This document shows positions 1 to 14,115 of a stretch of DNA of 64,000 nucleotides, in pieces. This DNA comes from Chrysoporthe austroafricana (lineage: Eukaryota; Ascomycota; Sordariomycetes; Diaporthales; Cryphonectriaceae): contig JYIP02000015.1 in NCBI GenBank assembly GCA_001051155.2, positions 62,001-126,000 on the forward strand, written 5' to 3'. The notes beneath the pieces were generated by a model. The model was given only the letters and a program-made list of their open reading frames with translations. It was not told where the DNA came from and did no database searches. Within the stretch, counting starts at the first letter, position 1; every line of letters starts with the position of its first letter. The position numbers were made by a program, and so were the translations under genes.

Positions 1-122
1 CGTTAAATATTCATAATATTTATAAGCCAATATAGCTATTACCGGGATCTCTAATAGGGTCCAAATAATACTTAAATTAATAACTGAAAAGCTATAATAA
101 TTTATTTAATAAATATCCCATT

Positions 123-567
123 TGTTATAAACGCTATAGCAATCCTAAAATATACTATAGAGTTAAAGGATTTATGCTAGCAAAAGCGGTATTAAGTATA
201 AGCCTTGAATATTGGAATACGATTCATTAAATATTGCAAAGTTTATAAGTTTTGAACGACTATTAATAATAAAGTCCTATTAATACTTAGATTAATAACT
301 GAAAAGCTATTGCTACTTATCTGGCAAATATCTAATCCTTATATATCCAGCTTTTCAGTACGGGATTGCTAGCTTATTAAGTAAGCTAATAAGCCTGGCT
401 TGCTAGCTTACTTAGTAATCCGATAATCCTTATCTTATCTGCTCTTTAAGTTTGCTTACGTAAGCATTTATCGGGTTTTTGTAACAAAACCTGAAATTTT
501 GGTACCGAATGGGCCTTTTGGAATAGCTTTAGTATTATATCCTAGTTTTGCATATTAATTTATAATA
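123..567 (-). repeat. Element A left (3') LTR
   Basis: 445-bp LTR matching 7043-7487 along its whole length, with mostly transition differences. It begins at TGTTATAA and ends at the decayed terminal CA. It contains the compound inverted repeat around 340-425 that is shared with element B. Confidence 0.9.
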
Positions 568-744
568 TTATCTCTTATTTTATCAGTTAGTATCTTTACT
601 AACTTCTATAAGCTTTTCCCGGTCTTTTTTCTTACTTATCATGCTTTCTTAATCAGGATATCGGGTAAGGTATAAAAGAATTATTCGCTTAAGACTTAGC
701 GTTATAATTCTCTTTTAAAAGCGATTCTTTAACGCGCCGTTTAA

Positions 745-1251
745 ATGCCTTCCTATTCGTTTTGTAAGGGTCGCAATATCCCGGTTTGCCAGGTTTCTAA
801 ACAGGATTTCTCTCGCTATTCGGAATATATACGGCTTAATCGTTCCCGTTACGATATATTAAGCATTATTCTTAATAAATTACGCAAAATAGCTTATTAT
901 TATCAAAAACTGGAAGATAAACTGGAAATAGCGGAAGAGAGAGTCTTTCGTTTTCAATATTAAAAGCGTATATAATATGAGAAGATAATATAAGCCGTTT
1001 ATCGGGAAATTGATAGTATGGAAGAATTAGAAAGACTGGAAGCCGAGAAGGCTGAAGAGGAGCGTCGTAAGGCCGAGGCCGAGCATTATGCTATAGAGCT
1101 TTTCGTTCTTGAAAGTCCTTTCCCGGAAAGTTTCGATTTTAAGGTTATTTTGCAGCAATTTGGTTTCGAGATTAATTAGTCCGTTGCTATTCCGGAAGTT
1201 GAGCCCGAAAATGCGGCTAGTCTTTCTGGTATTAATTATCCTTCTGGTTAA
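745..1251 (+). pseudogene. Antisense accessory gene of element A (Zn2Cys6-like + coiled coil)
   Basis: Lies between the end of pol and the 3' LTR, on the strand opposite to gag-pol. The open stretch from the ATG at 745 gives MPSYSFCKG..., then a frame-preserved continuation to TAA 1249-1251. A cluster C-x2-C-x7-C-x9-C-x2-C-x7-C starts at codon 754; four of its six positions are now Tyr (TGY to TAY, as RIP makes). A charged heptad-like segment rich in Leu, Glu and Lys follows. In-frame TAA/TAG codons break it after residue 72. The distance from the first cluster codon to the stop is 498 nt, identical to element B. Function unknown; a DNA-binding regulator is an inference from the cysteine pattern. 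Confidence 0.7.
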
Positions 1252-1339
1252 CTAGTAGGTTTTTTTTTTTTTTCTGATTAGTTATTTATTATTCCCATAT
1301 TAAGTATTAATTAATAGCTGCCTTTTCCTAATAGATTTG

Positions 1340-4300
1340 GAAAGCTTGTTTCGTATTGGCTAGGTTTCTGATCGGTTTTTAACTATTTTCGCTTGAATAA
1401 TATCCTTTCCATTTAATTAGATATTCTTTCTAATTCGTTAATTCCCGATATTTAAGGATTCGTCTTATTTTGTATTTTGATTCGTTATTTTCGACTTATA
1501 CTATAATATCCGTTTCGGCCGTTTTAAGTATAGGTTTTAGAAGCGAAATGTGAAAAACTGGGTAGATTTTCATTCCGTAAAGTAATGCAAGTTCGAAATT
1601 AATATTTGAGATTTTTTTCAGGATCTTGAATAGTCCGAGTTTCTTATAATCTAGCGAGTAAGAAAGTCTGGTTATTTTGATATATTCTTTTTGTCGAACG
1701 AAATAGACTTTATTTCTTTCTTGCAAAATTAGTCTTTCAATTCTTTTGGAATTAGCGTATTTCGTTATTCTTTCTTATATAAATTTTAGTTCTTTCTGAA
1801 ATTCCTTTTGGATTTTCTTAATCTTTTTAATTCGTTTTTCCGCTATTTTTGCATTTGCTTCTAGTAATTTGTTATAATAGGCTATCGGGTTATAGCCGTA
1901 TAGCATATAGAATAATAATTTCTTTATCGTACTTATATTTGCGCTATTATATACAAATTGTATTAAGGGCAATAAGTTAATTTAATTATTTTATTTATAA
2001 TTTACGTAATGCTATAAGTATTATTTAACGATCTGATTCGTTCGTTCCGTTTGTCTATTTGTTTATAAGTAGAATGCTATAAACATTTTTTGTTATATTT
2101 CGAATAGCTTTATAAGCGATATTTAGAAATTGGATACGAACTTCTTATTTCTATTAGAAATAATTTCTTTAAGCATGCTATAATTGGCTATAACCGTTTT
2201 AAGGAATATATATATAAAATCTTTTGCTATATTGCTTTCTTTATACGGAAGGAAGTAAGCATATTTGCTCAGTTTGCAAACTATTATTAGGATATTATTG
2301 TATTGCATTTTAATTAAAAGTTCTCGTAAAAGGAATAGCTTAGTAATGAAATCCTAGCTAATAGATTGCCAAACCGCTTTCGGGATAGGAAATGGTTAAA
2401 GCAGTCTATAAGGCTTGTAATATTCGATTTTGTTCTTCTTGCAGCTATTGCATTCTCGTAAGATTCTTTTAATCCTTTTCCTTAATCCTGGGAAGTTTTA
2501 ATATCTCTTAATTCTTTCGTACGTAGCTCTGATTCCTTAATAGCTATATGCTAATGCGCTATATATATTTCGGATATACTTGTTTTATTCTTTAAGGGTT
2601 ATATTTCCTGATTTCTTTTCGTTATTATTAACTTTAATAATTATATCAAATTCTTTAGCTTTATTTACAAAGTTGCTATCTTTATCTTATCGAAAGATAT
2701 TTTGTAATTCTTTTAGTTTATTATCTTAATAGTCTGATTATTTGCTAAATATATCCGCTTTGCTATTTTCTAATCCTTTGCAATAAACGATCTTTAAGTC
2801 GAATTATAAAAAGAATTCCGCTTACTTAACTTATCGCTTATTCAGGACTTTCGTTATTATGAATATTATTAAGTTTTTATAGTCGGAATGCATTATAATC
2901 TAGTATTTTATTCCGATCAAATAGTGCTATTATTTTTCGAATGCTTTTATAATTGCTATTAATTTCTTATCGGGAATGCTATAATTAAGTTCCGGGCCAT
3001 TCAGTTTTTTCGAGAAATTGCTTATAATCCTAAAGCGTCCTTAATTATCTTATTAGCCCAACTATTTTCCTAATGCATAGTTTAATATATCGGTTTCAAT
3101 TTCAAATAGTTTGCTTGGGTTTGCTTCGCAAAGTATAGGCTTTAATATTATCCGTTTCTTGATTTCGTTAAATATTTTCTGTATTTCTTATATCCATTCG
3201 AATTTTCGGTCTTTCTTTATAAGGTCCGTAAAAAAGCATGCGATTTTGCTATAATCCCGAATAAACTATTAGTAAAAGTTAGCATAGCCGAGAAATGCTT
3301 TAACTTCTTTTATTTTTTCTAGTATAAACTATTCTTTTACTGCTTGGACTTTATCTTTTTGCATGCTAATTTTGCTTGGCTTTATCGTATAGCCGAAGTA
3401 ATTAATCTTTTGCTAATAGAAATAGCATTTGCTTAATTCGATTAAGAATTTATTATCTTATAAAGTCTGGAATACTTATTATATATACTATTTATAAGAT
3501 TCGAAATCCTTTGAATAAATAAGGATATTATTAAGGTAGATAATAACGATAATATTCAAATACTTGCGGAAAATATCGTTAATTATTTCTTGGAAAGATA
3601 TAAGCGCGTTAATTAGTTTAAAGGGTAAGATTACGTATTCGAAATGTCCGTAACGGGTCCTGAATATTATTTTCCAAATATTATTTTCTTTAATTCGGAT
3701 ATAGTAATATCCTTCCTTAAAATCGAACGTAATAAATTAGTTTGTTCTTATTAATTGGTTTTGCATTTCTCTTATTAGGGATAAGGGATAGCGGTTCTTA
3801 ATCGTAATATTATTAAACTGTCTATAATCTATACAAAGTTGTAATTTGCTATTTTTCTTAAATACGAATAGGATTAAGTATCTTACTAGTAATCGTAATT
3901 TTCGTATATAGCTTCTTTTTAAGTTTTCGTTAATATATTCTTTAAATGTTTCGAGTTTCATTTAATCGAGTTTATAAATAAAGTAATTCTTGGGTTTTAT
4001 TCCTTTTTTCAGTAAGATCTTATAATCAAAAAGGCCGTATTCCGGTAAACCGGTATCGAATTTCCTTTGCTATAGTTTCTTGAACTTATAGTATTCTCGT
4101 AATACGTTTTTAAGTTCTAGTAGCAGTCCTTTTTCGTTTTTCGCAATCTGGAAGAATAAAAGGTACTATTAAGCGTATTTTTCTTCTGCTGCTTTCTTTC
4201 TTTATCTATATATCTTAATTTTTGGCAGCTTTGAGTATTTGTCGTTTATAAGGCCAAATCTTTTTTCGTAATTTTCTTATGCTTATTGTACTGAAAGCTG

Positions 4301-4895
4301 AATTTCCTTATAGTTCTATAATCTATATAGTTTCGTAACGCTTTGCATTAGATTAGTCTTTTGCTAACCGTTAATTGCTTGAGTTTTTAATCTGTCCTTA
4401 ACTTGTATTTGTAAGTTCGAAGCTTCCGTAATCCTTTTTTTTATTCTAGCAAGTCTTTCTGCCTTAAGAGTAAATTTAAGCCTGTTTGAACGCATATTTC
4501 TGATACTGTTTTCAGTAATTAGAACTCTCTTTTCTTTATTAATTATAACCTTTTCGGTAAATACGGCTTGTTTTTACGAAATCTGGCTAATAATCCAATC
4601 GATATAAGAGTTATGCTCTTTAAGCCAAAATATTCTTAAGATTAATTCGTATTGTACCGTATTTGTAATATCGAAAGTAGTTTTTGTTATAAAGCTTTAA
4701 ATCGAAATAAGTAAGTAATTAGTTTCTATATCGATTATATTAAAGTTATATGCAATCGCTTTTCCTTTTATAATATTAAATCTATAAGAGTTTTTCTTTT
4801 GCGTTTAAGGAATCTATTCCCTATTAATAACTTTTAGCAAGATAAAATTTCCTTATATACTACTATCCAATAGTATGCTATAACATTACTCGTTA
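1340..4895 (-). pseudogene. Element A pol (protease, RT, RNase H, integrase, chromodomain)
   Basis: Decayed pol on the minus strand. Open fragments include a chromodomain region near 1340-1490, the GPY/F module at 1496-1726 (ends KIYPVFHISLL), integrase core pieces at 1775-1972 and 2123-2308 (LSKYAYFLPYKES), a CxxC zinc-binding remnant near 2430-2460, RNase H near 2780-3160, RT at 3170-3961 (CIDYRQFNNITIKNRYPLSL), and protease near 4600-4895. The RT catalytic Y-x-D-D reads YLNN near 3520-3535, so the enzyme could not polymerise even without the stops. Stops are mostly TAA/TAG at expected Gln/Trp codons. Confidence 0.85.
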
Positions 4896-4899
4896 ACGT

Positions 4900-6960
4900 A
4901 TGCGTTCAAAATAATATGCTTTTTTTTATTATTTATAGTAATGCATAAGGACCTCGTAATCCTAATCGGCTGCTATCTTTTTACAAGCGATTCTTTTCTT
5001 TTAAGTTATTTTATACTTATCTTGCTGCTTGCCTTGCTAACTTTCTTGCTTGGCTTTAAGCATACTGCTTTGCCTTTTCGGCTTTTTGCAATTAATGCTA
5101 TTTTTTAGCTTTATCTTATATATAAATAAAGCATGCCGATATATAGCATTATTCCCATATTATTCTTCTTTGAATATACTTTTATAAACAATTATTAAGT
5201 AGTCCGATATAAGCATTGCTATATTCGATATGCAAAACTTTTTTGTATTTCTTTTAAGATTTTATAATAAATTAAACCAATTAGTCTTATTCCTTAATAA
5301 AGAATTAATTATATTTAACTTTCTTGTTAAAGTATATCTAGCAATTATAATACGTGCAATATATCCAAGCAAATTTATAATATCGAGAGTATAAGTAATT
5401 AATCTTTCCATTTTCTTAAGGTTTGCATTCGCTATTCTAAAACGGAATGCTTTAAAAGAGTTCTTATAGTATAAGCCTGTAAATCAAGTGCTCAATTTTT
5501 GTATATTTAATTATCCAGTTATTATATTTTTATTGCAGCTATTTCATATTTTGGATACCGGGCTTTTCTAATTCTTCTTTAAGCGTAAAGATTAATAAGT
5601 TATCTGGCTATCGGTCCGGGAATGCTATTTCTTCCGTAGCAATATTAGGTATAAGTATTGCCGTATTTAAAATGCCGAATTCCTCTTTTGCTATTGCTTC
5701 TTATTATCTATTGAAATATATTTTTAAGGAAAATTATCCTAAATTTTCTTCCTTAATATCTAGCGGGTTGCTTAAATAATCCGAATTATTATTATTTATA
5801 GCCGTATTATAAAATAAGCCTTTTTTTCTTATAGCGAATTGCTATTATCCCTTAAATTTGTATAAGAATTATTTTAAGCTTTCTTTTGCTAAAAAATACA
5901 GTAAATAGTAATTTTAATAGCAGGTTATTTAGCTTATATTATTATAATCGGGGTTTATTGCTTATTCTTATAAAATATTATTGCTTAATTGCTTAGATTT
6001 TTATTACTAAGCGATATTAACTTGCTTTTCCGGAACTAGTTTCCATTCTCGTTTCTTTTTCTCTTAATAGCAATTACGGGCAATATATCCTTTCTTGCTA
6101 TAATTATAGCAAGTAATTCCTTTATATTATTCTCGCATAAAGGCATTTAGTTCTATAAGACCGGCATATATCGTACTTGAATAAATTATATTATTTCGGT
6201 TATTATATTAGAATTTGCATTTCCTAAAGTTAGGTTAATATCGAAAGATATTGCTATAATTTTTCTGTTATTATTATTTTCGTTCGTAAAATCGATTATC
6301 GATACGAACGGCCCTATTAATAAACTTATTAAGCTTTTCGGGTCGGTTTTCCTTATAGAGTTCGTTTTTGATTTCTTCTTTAAGTCCTGCATAATAAGCA
6401 TCCATAAAAGGCTCGTTTTCGTAATCGAGATAAGCAATAATTTATCTGAATTTGGCTATATAGTTTGCCGCTAATCCCGTTTGCCGAAATGCTTCTAATT
6501 GCCGTATTATAATGCGTTGCTTGTCCGGGTTTCCGAAAGTCTTAATAAAGGCCTTTTCGAAATTGAAATAGTATTAGAAAATGCATTTAGTATTTTCAGA
6601 ACAGAATGCATTATTATTATTTAAATAATTACGAAAAGTAGGTTCTTATTATTAAAACGCTATTCTTTCGAATCGGCTTCTTGCAAAGTCGATTTTGTTA
6701 TAGATAGTCCTGAACTGAATACCGTAATGCTTGAAATAAGCTTTAAGTTAGGTTAAGAAAGCTTGAAAATCCTTGCGGGTGCTTTTATAAAGCTTAAGCT
6801 TATTAAGCTTGAAAGCCTTAGCTTGCTAAAAGGCGTTAAAGCGGAGAATTTCGTTCTTAATTTCCTCGAGCTATTAATATAAAGTTATATTTTATTCCTG
6901 GAATTATTCGTTAGTAAGGATAATCGGGTTTCTTTCCTGAAAAGCTTAATTGCAAAAAAA
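4900..6960 (-). pseudogene. Element A gag remnant
   Basis: Gag region on the minus strand, between protease and the 5' leader. A CCHC zinc-knuckle remnant lies near 6080-6130 and the capsid-like segment at about 6186-6960. Both match element B's gag on the plus strand. About 1.1 kb between knuckle and protease is also conserved with B and probably forms a long gag C-terminus. Many RIP stops. Confidence 0.7.
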
Positions 6961-7042
6961 AAATAAAATTTAAAGCGCTATCGTATTCCGATATTATTCA
7001 AAAGGAATATACTAAATTATTCTTAAATAAGAATTGTCAAAA

Positions 7043-7487
7043 TATTATAAATGCTATAGCAATCTTGAAATATGCTATAAAGTTAAAGGATTTATGCTAG
7101 CAAAAGCGGTATTAAATATAAGCCTTGAATATTAGAATACGATTTACTAAATATCGCAAAGTTTATAAGTCTTGGGCGACTATTAATAGTAAGGTTCTAT
7201 TGATATTTAGATTGATAATTGAAAAGCTATTGCTATTTATCTAGCGAATATCTAGTCCTTATATATCCAGCTTTTCAGTACGGGATTGCCGGCTTATTAA
7301 GTGAGCTAGTAAGCCTAGCTTGCTAGCTTATTTGGTAATCCGATAATCCTTATCTTATCTGCTCCTTAGCTTTGCTTACGTAAGCATTTGTCGGGTTTTT
7401 GCAGCAAAGCCTGAAATCTTAATACTGAGTAGGCCTTTTGGGGTAGCTTTAATGCTATATTCTAGTTTTGCATATTGGTTTATAATA
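7043..7487 (-). repeat. Element A right (5') LTR
   Basis: 445-bp LTR, same length as 123-567. It is followed by the target duplication ctatt (7488-7492), and then element C's LTR resumes at 7493. Confidence 0.9.
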
Positions 7488-7492
7488 CTATT

Positions 7493-7700
7493 CTTATATA
7501 TTCAGCTTTTCAGTATTTGATTTGCTAAATCTATAATCGATTTCCAAATTCTAAATTTAATAGCTCTAATACAAATCTTTAAATCCTATTATATAGCCTT
7601 AACCCTGGCTTATATAAGCGATAAATAGGGTTATAACTGTAAATGCTTATCCGTCCTTATTTTTCTTCTTGCATACTTTATCCTTTAATAAGTTATAATA
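7493..7700 (-). repeat. Element C left (3') LTR, right-hand piece
   Basis: Continuation of the LTR interrupted after base 122. Together 1-122 and 7493-7700 align to LTR positions 101-222 and 223-430 of the copy at 14116-14545. It ends in GTTATAATA just before the internal region. Confidence 0.88.
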
Positions 7701-7902
7701 TTATTTCCTTTCCAATCGGTTATTATCCTTAATAATTCCTATAAATAACCCTTAATTCTTTCGCATAGCTTATTATGCTTTCCTAAATAGAATAAATAAT
7801 AAAATCTTAAAACTTAAATCTAATAATCTTTATTCTAATAAACGCAAATAATATAATTCTTTAATTTTTCGGATTATCCATTATATTATTATTATATATC
7901 CT

Positions 7903-8397
7903 TATTCTTATTGCAATCGCTTAGGGTTAAAAACTTACGTAATATCCAAATAAGACTTATCCTGTTATTTCAAATGTATTTAGTACAATTAGGCAAGCTG
8001 CGATATTTTGGAACCGATTAATGCCGCGGAACTTTCGTTCGCGTCCAATTAGTTTCAGAAACTGGAAAATAAAATCGAAAGTTTGGAAGATAAGTTAATA
8101 CGATTACAGAAACAGAAGCGGATATAGCAAGAACGAATAGCTAGGGCATTTCGCTATAATCTATCCAATTTCGAGAAGCTAGAGAAACTGGAAGCCGAAA
8201 AGGCAGAAGAAGAGCGTCGCAAGGTCAAGACTAAATATTGCATCCCAGAGACTCTAATTCCTAAAAGTCTTTTTCCTGAAATTTTCGACCTGGATATAGT
8301 TTTGTAACAATTTGATTCTAATATCGATTAGTTTGCTATTAATCTATCCGTAAGGTATAAAGCTGCATTAAGTCTTTCTAGTTATTTTTCTAGCTAG
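7903..8397 (+). pseudogene. Antisense accessory gene of element C
   Basis: Plus-strand gene remnant in the same relative place as in A, B and F. From the first cysteine-cluster codon (7903, now Tyr) to the TAG at 8395-8397 a single frame of 495 nt is kept, the same length as in F. The second cluster Cys (7912-7914) and the last (7999-8001) remain. A Lys/Glu/Leu-rich coiled-coil segment follows (KLENKIESLEDKL near 8051-8095). It is broken by in-frame stops. The true 5' end is upstream and not determinable. Confidence 0.6.
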
Positions 8398-8449
8398 CTA
8401 ATTAATTGCCTTTTCCAGTAATTCTTAAATGCTTATTATATATTTTTGA

Positions 8450-11400
8450 AATTGCTAATTGGTTCCTAGCTATTTTCGCTTGAATAGTATCCTTTTTATT
8501 TAATTAGATATTCTTTGTATTCGTTTAGTTCTTTATGCTTAAGAATTCGCTCGATTTCGTATTCCGGCTTATTAATTTCGATTTATATAGATTCGTTTGT
8601 TTTGGCTATATTAAGTGCTGGTTCGAGAAACGAGATATGGAATATCGGGTGAATTCTCATTCTATAAAATAATGCAAGTTCGAAATTAATATTTGAGATT
8701 TTTATTAAATTTTAAATAATCTTAGTTTTTTATAATCTAATAAATAAAAGGGTCTTATTATTTTGATATGCTCTTTTCGTTATATAAAGTAATTTTTATC
8801 CTTTTCCTGTAAGATTAATCCTTTAATCTTTCTGGAATTAGCATATTTTATTATTTTTTCTTATATAAATCTTAATTCTTTTTAGAATTCTTTTTAAATT
8901 TTTTTAATTCTTTTAATTCGTTTCTTTGCCGTTTTTGCATTTATTCCTAGTAATTTATCGTAATAAGCTATTGGATTATAGCTATAAAATATATAAAATA
9001 ATAATTTCTTTATTATATTTGTATTTATACTATTATATACAAATTGTATTAATAATAATAAGTTAACCCAGTTATCTTATTCGTAATTTATATAATATTG
9101 CAAGTATTATTTGATAATTTAATTCGTTCGTTCTATTTATCTATTCGTTTATAAATAAAATGCTATAAATATTTTTTATTATATTCCGAATAGCTTTATA
9201 AGCGAAATCCAGAAATTTAATACGAATTTCTTATTTCTATCAGAAATAATTTCTTTAAGCATACTATAATTAGTTATAACCGTTCTGAAAAATGTATATA
9301 CGAAGTCTTTCGCTATGCTACTTTCCTTATAAAAGAAAAAATAAGCGTATTTACTTAATTTGTAAATTATTATTAAAATGCTATTATATTGCATTTTAGT
9401 TAAAGGTTTTCGTAAAAAAAGTAGCTTAGTAATAAAATCTTAGCTAATAGATTGCCAAATTATTCTTAGAATAGGAAATAGTTAAAGCAATCTATAAGGC
9501 TTATAATATTCAATTTTATTTTTCTTGCAACTATTGCATTCTCGTATAATATTCTCAATCCTTTTTCTAAAGCTTAAAAGATTCCAGTATTTCTTAATTC
9601 TTTTATAAATAGCCTTAATTCCTTAATAGCCGTATGCAAATGCTTTGTATATATTTTTGATATATTCGTTCTATTTTTCCGTTATTATATTTTCTAATCT
9701 CTTTTCACTATTAGAAATTCTGATAATTATATCGAGCTTTCTAGTCTTATTTATAAGATTGCTATTCTTATTTTGCCAGAAAATATTCTATAATTCTTTT
9801 AATTCTATATTCTAATAGTCTAATTATCTATTAAGTATATTTGCTTTACTATTTTCCGATTTTTTACAATAAACGATTTTTAAGTCGAATTGTAAAAGGA
9901 ATTCTGCTTATATAACTTGCTATTTATTCAGGACTTTTATCGTTATAAATATTATTAAGTTTTTATAATCGGAATATATTATAATTTAGTATTTTGTTCC
10001 GATTAAATAATGCTGCTATTTTTCGAATGCTTTTACGATTGCTATTAATTCTTTATCTAGAATGCCGTAATTGAATTCTGGGCCGTTTAACTTCTTTGAA
10101 AAATTGCTTATAATTCTAAAACGTTCTTAGTCGTTTCGTTAACCGAACTATTTTCTTAATGCATAATCCGATATATCGGTTTCGATTTCAAATAATTTAT
10201 TTGAGTCTGCTTTGCAAAATATAAGTTCTGATATTATTCGTTTTTTAATTTTATCGAATGCTTTTTGTACTTCTTATATCCATTCGAACTTTCGGTTTTT
10301 TTTCGTAAGATTTGTAAAAGGGCATGCAATTCTGCTATAATTTCGAATAAACTATCGGTAAAAGTTAGCATAATTAAAGAATGCTTTAATTTCCTTAGTT
10401 TTCTTTAATATAAGCTATTCTTTTATTATTTGGACTTTATCTTTTTGCATATTAATTTTGTTTAATTCTATTATATAATCGAAATAATTAACTTTTTGCT
10501 AATAGAAATAGCATTTGCTTAATTTAATTAAAAATTTATTATTTTGCAGAATTTGAAATACTTATTATATATGCTATTTATAAGATTTAAAATCCTTTAA
10601 ATAAATAAAGATATTATTAAAATAAACGATAATAATAGTATTTAAGTATTCGCGGAAGATATTATTAATCATTTCTTGGAAAGATACGGGCGCATTAGTT
10701 AATCTAAAAGATAAAATTATATACTTGAAATATTCGTAACGGATTCTAAATGCTATTTTCCAAATATCGTCTTCTTTAATCCGGATATAATAGTATTCTT
10801 TTTTAAAGTCAAATATAGTAAACCAATTTGCTTTTATTAATCGATTTCGCATTTCTCTTATTAATAGTAAAGGGTAGCGATTCTTTATTATAATATCGTT
10901 AAGCTATCGATAATTTATATAAAATCGTAATTTGCCATTCTTTTTAAATACGAATAGGATTGAATATTTTATAAGTAATCGTAATTTTCGTATATAACTT
11001 CTTTTCAGGTTTTCGTTAATATATTCCTTAAATGCTTCGAGCTTTGCTTAATCGAATTTGTAAATAAAGTAATTTTTTAATTTCGTTCTTTCTTTCAGTA
11101 GAATCTCGTAATTAAAAGGGCCGTATTCTAATAAACCGGTATTAAATTTCTTTTGCTATAGCTTCTTGAACTTATAATATTCTTTAAATACGTTTTTGAG
11201 TTCTGATAGTAGTTTTTCTTTATCTTTTGAAATTTGGAAAAATAAAAGGTATTGCTAAGCGTATTTTGTTTTGCTTGCTTCTTGCCATTATTTTCGGGGC
11301 TTAACTTCTAAGGGTTTTAAGTACTTATTATTTGCTAGCCCGAACTTCTTTTCGTAATATTTCTATATAAGAAGCTGAATTTCCTTATAATTCTATAGTC

Positions 11401-11945
11401 TATATTTCTTTATAACGTTCCGCGCTATATTAGTTTCTTGCTAATCTTTAATTGCTTGAATTCTTAATTTATCCTTAATTTATATTTATAAGTTCGAAAT
11501 ATTTATAACCTTTCCTTTTAACTTAGCGAATCCGTCCGCCTTAAGGGTATATTTAAGCTTATTTAAGCGCATATTTCTAATATTATCCTTAATAATTAAG
11601 TCTTTCCTTTTTCCGTTAATTGCAACCCTTTCAGTAAATACGGCTTATTCTTATAAAATCTGGCTAGTAATTTAATTAATATAAAGGTTATACTTTTTAA
11701 GCTAAAGTATTCTTAAAATTAATTCGTATTATACTATATTTATAATATCGAAAATAATTTTTATTATAAGGCTTTAAATTAAAATAAGTAAATAATTAGT
11801 TTTTATATCGATTATACTAAGATTATATGCAACCGCTTTTTTTTCTATAATATTAAATCTGTAAGGGTTTTTCTTTTGCATTTAGGGAATTTGTTTTCTA
11901 TTAACAATTTCCGACAAGATAAAATTTCCTTGTGCGCTGCTATCT
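8450..11945 (-). pseudogene. Element C pol remnant
   Basis: Decayed pol on the minus strand. Recognisable pieces are the chromodomain and GPY/F region (about 8450-8820), integrase core (9179-9394, LSKYAYFFFYKES), RT (10574-10852, with FQEMINNIFREYLNT), and protease near 11880-11945. The RT active site reads YFNN at 10613-10624, replacing both catalytic Asp. Dense TAA/TAG codons and AT-rich composition fit RIP. Confidence 0.82.
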
Positions 11946-11949
11946 AAAA

Positions 11950-14020
11950 GCGCGCCGTATCGCTGCCCGTTAATATATGCGTCTAATATAATATGCTTTT
12001 CGCTTTCTTTCGTAATTGCGTATAAGGATTTCGTAATTCTGATTAGCTATTATCCCTTTACAGGCAATCCTTCCCTTTTGGGGTATTTTGGGCTTCTTTT
12101 GCTGCTTGCCTTGCTAGCTTTCGTACTTGGTTTTAACTATGCTATTTTGTCTTTTCGGCCTTCTGCAATCGGTATTATTCTTTAGCCTTGTCTTGTATAT
12201 AAGTAAAGCATGCCGTAATATAGCATTGCTCTTATATTATTCTTTTTTAAATGCATTTTTATAGATAATTGTCGGGTAGCTTAATATAAGCATTATTATC
12301 TTTAATATATAAAACTTTTCTATATTTTCCCCGGAATTTCGTAATAAGCTAGATTAATTAATCTTATTCCCTAATTGGAAACTAATTATATTTAACTTTC
12401 TCGTTAAAATATATCTAGCAGTTATAGTAAATATAATATATTCAAGCAAGTTTATAATAATAAGGGTATAAATAATTAATCCGTATATTTTCTTAAAGCT
12501 TGCATTTGCTATTCTGAAATAAGATACTTTGGAAGAATTCTTATAATATAAGCTTATAGATAAAGTATTCGATCTTTATATGCTTGAATATTTAATCGTT
12601 ATATTATCGTTATAGCTGCTTTAATTCTGTAATGTTAAGCTCTTCTAATTCTTTTTTGAAAATAGGAATAAGTAAGTTATCTGGCTATTTGTCTTGCAGC
12701 TCTATTTTTTCGAATATAGCATTAAGTATAAGTATCCCTTCTTTTTAAATGCCAAATTCTTCCTTTATTATTATATCCTATTATCGTTCGAAATAATAAT
12801 TCAGAAGAAACTTTCCCAAATCCTCCTTTTTAATATCGAAAGGGTTGCTTAAGCAGTCAGAATTGCTATTATTTATAGCCGCATCGTAAATAGGGCCTTT
12901 TCTTCTTATAGCGAGTTATTTTCGCTTTTTAGATTTACGTAAAAACTATCCTGAATTTTCTTTTTCCGAAAAGTGCAATAAGCAATAATCCTAATAGCAG
13001 GCTATCTAGCTTATACTGCTATAAATAGGGTCTGTTGCTTATTTCAGCAGGATATTTTTGTTTAACTGATTGAGTTTTTATCGCTAAGCGATATTAACTT
13101 GTTTTTCCGAAACCGGCTTTTATTCTCGCTTCCTTTAATAATAATTGCGAGTAATATAGCCTTTCTTGCCGCAATTATAACAAGTAATCCCTTTGCATTA
13201 TTCCTATATAAAAGTATTCAATTCTATAAATCTAGTATATATCGTTCCTGAATAAGCTATACTATTCCGGATTTTCTGCTAAAACTTACGCTTTTTTAAA
13301 TTGGGTTAATATTTCGAGGCGCTATTATAGTTTTTTTATCGTTACTAGCGCTATTTATAAAGTCGGTTATCGATATAGACTGCTTTATTAATAAACTTAT
13401 TAAATTTTTCGGGTCGGTTTTCTTTATAAAGTTCGTTTTTAATTTCCTTTTTAAATCCTATATAATAAGCATTTATAAGAGGTTTGTTCTTATAATCGAA
13501 ATAAGCGATAATCTATCGGAATTTAGCCGTATAGTCCGCGGCTAAGCTAGTCTATCGTAATGCTTCTAACTGCTATACTGTAATGCGTTTTTCGTTTGGA
13601 TTCCCGAAAGTTTTAATAAGGGCTAACTTGAAATTGGCATAGCGCTAGAAAATGCATTTGGTATTTTCGGAACGAAGTTCTTCGCTATTATCTAAATAGT
13701 TTCGGAAGGTTAGTTCTTATTACTGAAAAGCTATCTTTTCGAGACGATTTCCCGCGAAATCGATTTTGTTATAAGTAGTCCTGAACTAAGTTCCGTAATG
13801 CTTGAAATAAGCCTTAAGCTGCGTTAAGAAAGCCTGGAAGTCCTTTCGGGTGCTTTTATAAAGGCTAAGCTTATCGAACTTGAAAGCCTTAGCCTATTAG
13901 AAAGCATTAAAGCGAATAACCTTATTCTTAACTTTTTCGAGCTATTAATAAAGGGCTATATTTTATTACTAGAATTATTCGTTAATAAGAATGGCTGGGA
14001 TTTCCTCTTAAGAACCCTGA
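11950..14020 (-). pseudogene. Element C gag remnant
   Basis: Gag region on the minus strand. The zinc-knuckle remnant is near 13150-13190 and the capsid-like part follows to about 14020. It is assigned by alignment of the same segments in A, B and F. No long ORF survives. Confidence 0.65.
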
Positions 14021-14115
14021 TTGCCGGAAGAAAATAAAGTTTAAAGCGCTATCGTATTTCCTAATATTATTCAAAAGGTATATATTAAACCGTTCCTAAA
14101 TAAAAATTATCAAAA

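Larger units (their letters stand above)
123..7487 (-). mobile_element. Gypsy element A, complete RIP-decayed copy inside C
   Basis: A complete 7365-bp Ty3/gypsy retrotransposon on the minus strand. Both LTRs are 445 bp (123-567 and 7043-7487). The 5-bp target duplications are ccatt (118-122) and ctatt (7488-7492). They differ by one C/T transition, and the unbroken site in C's other LTR reads ccgtt (14333-14337), so both flanks decayed after insertion. The LTRs begin TGTTATAA (TATTATAA in the right copy) and end TTTATAATA, where an intact LTR would end in CA. Coding remnants are gag, pol and an opposite-strand gene. The element is inactive. Confidence 0.92.
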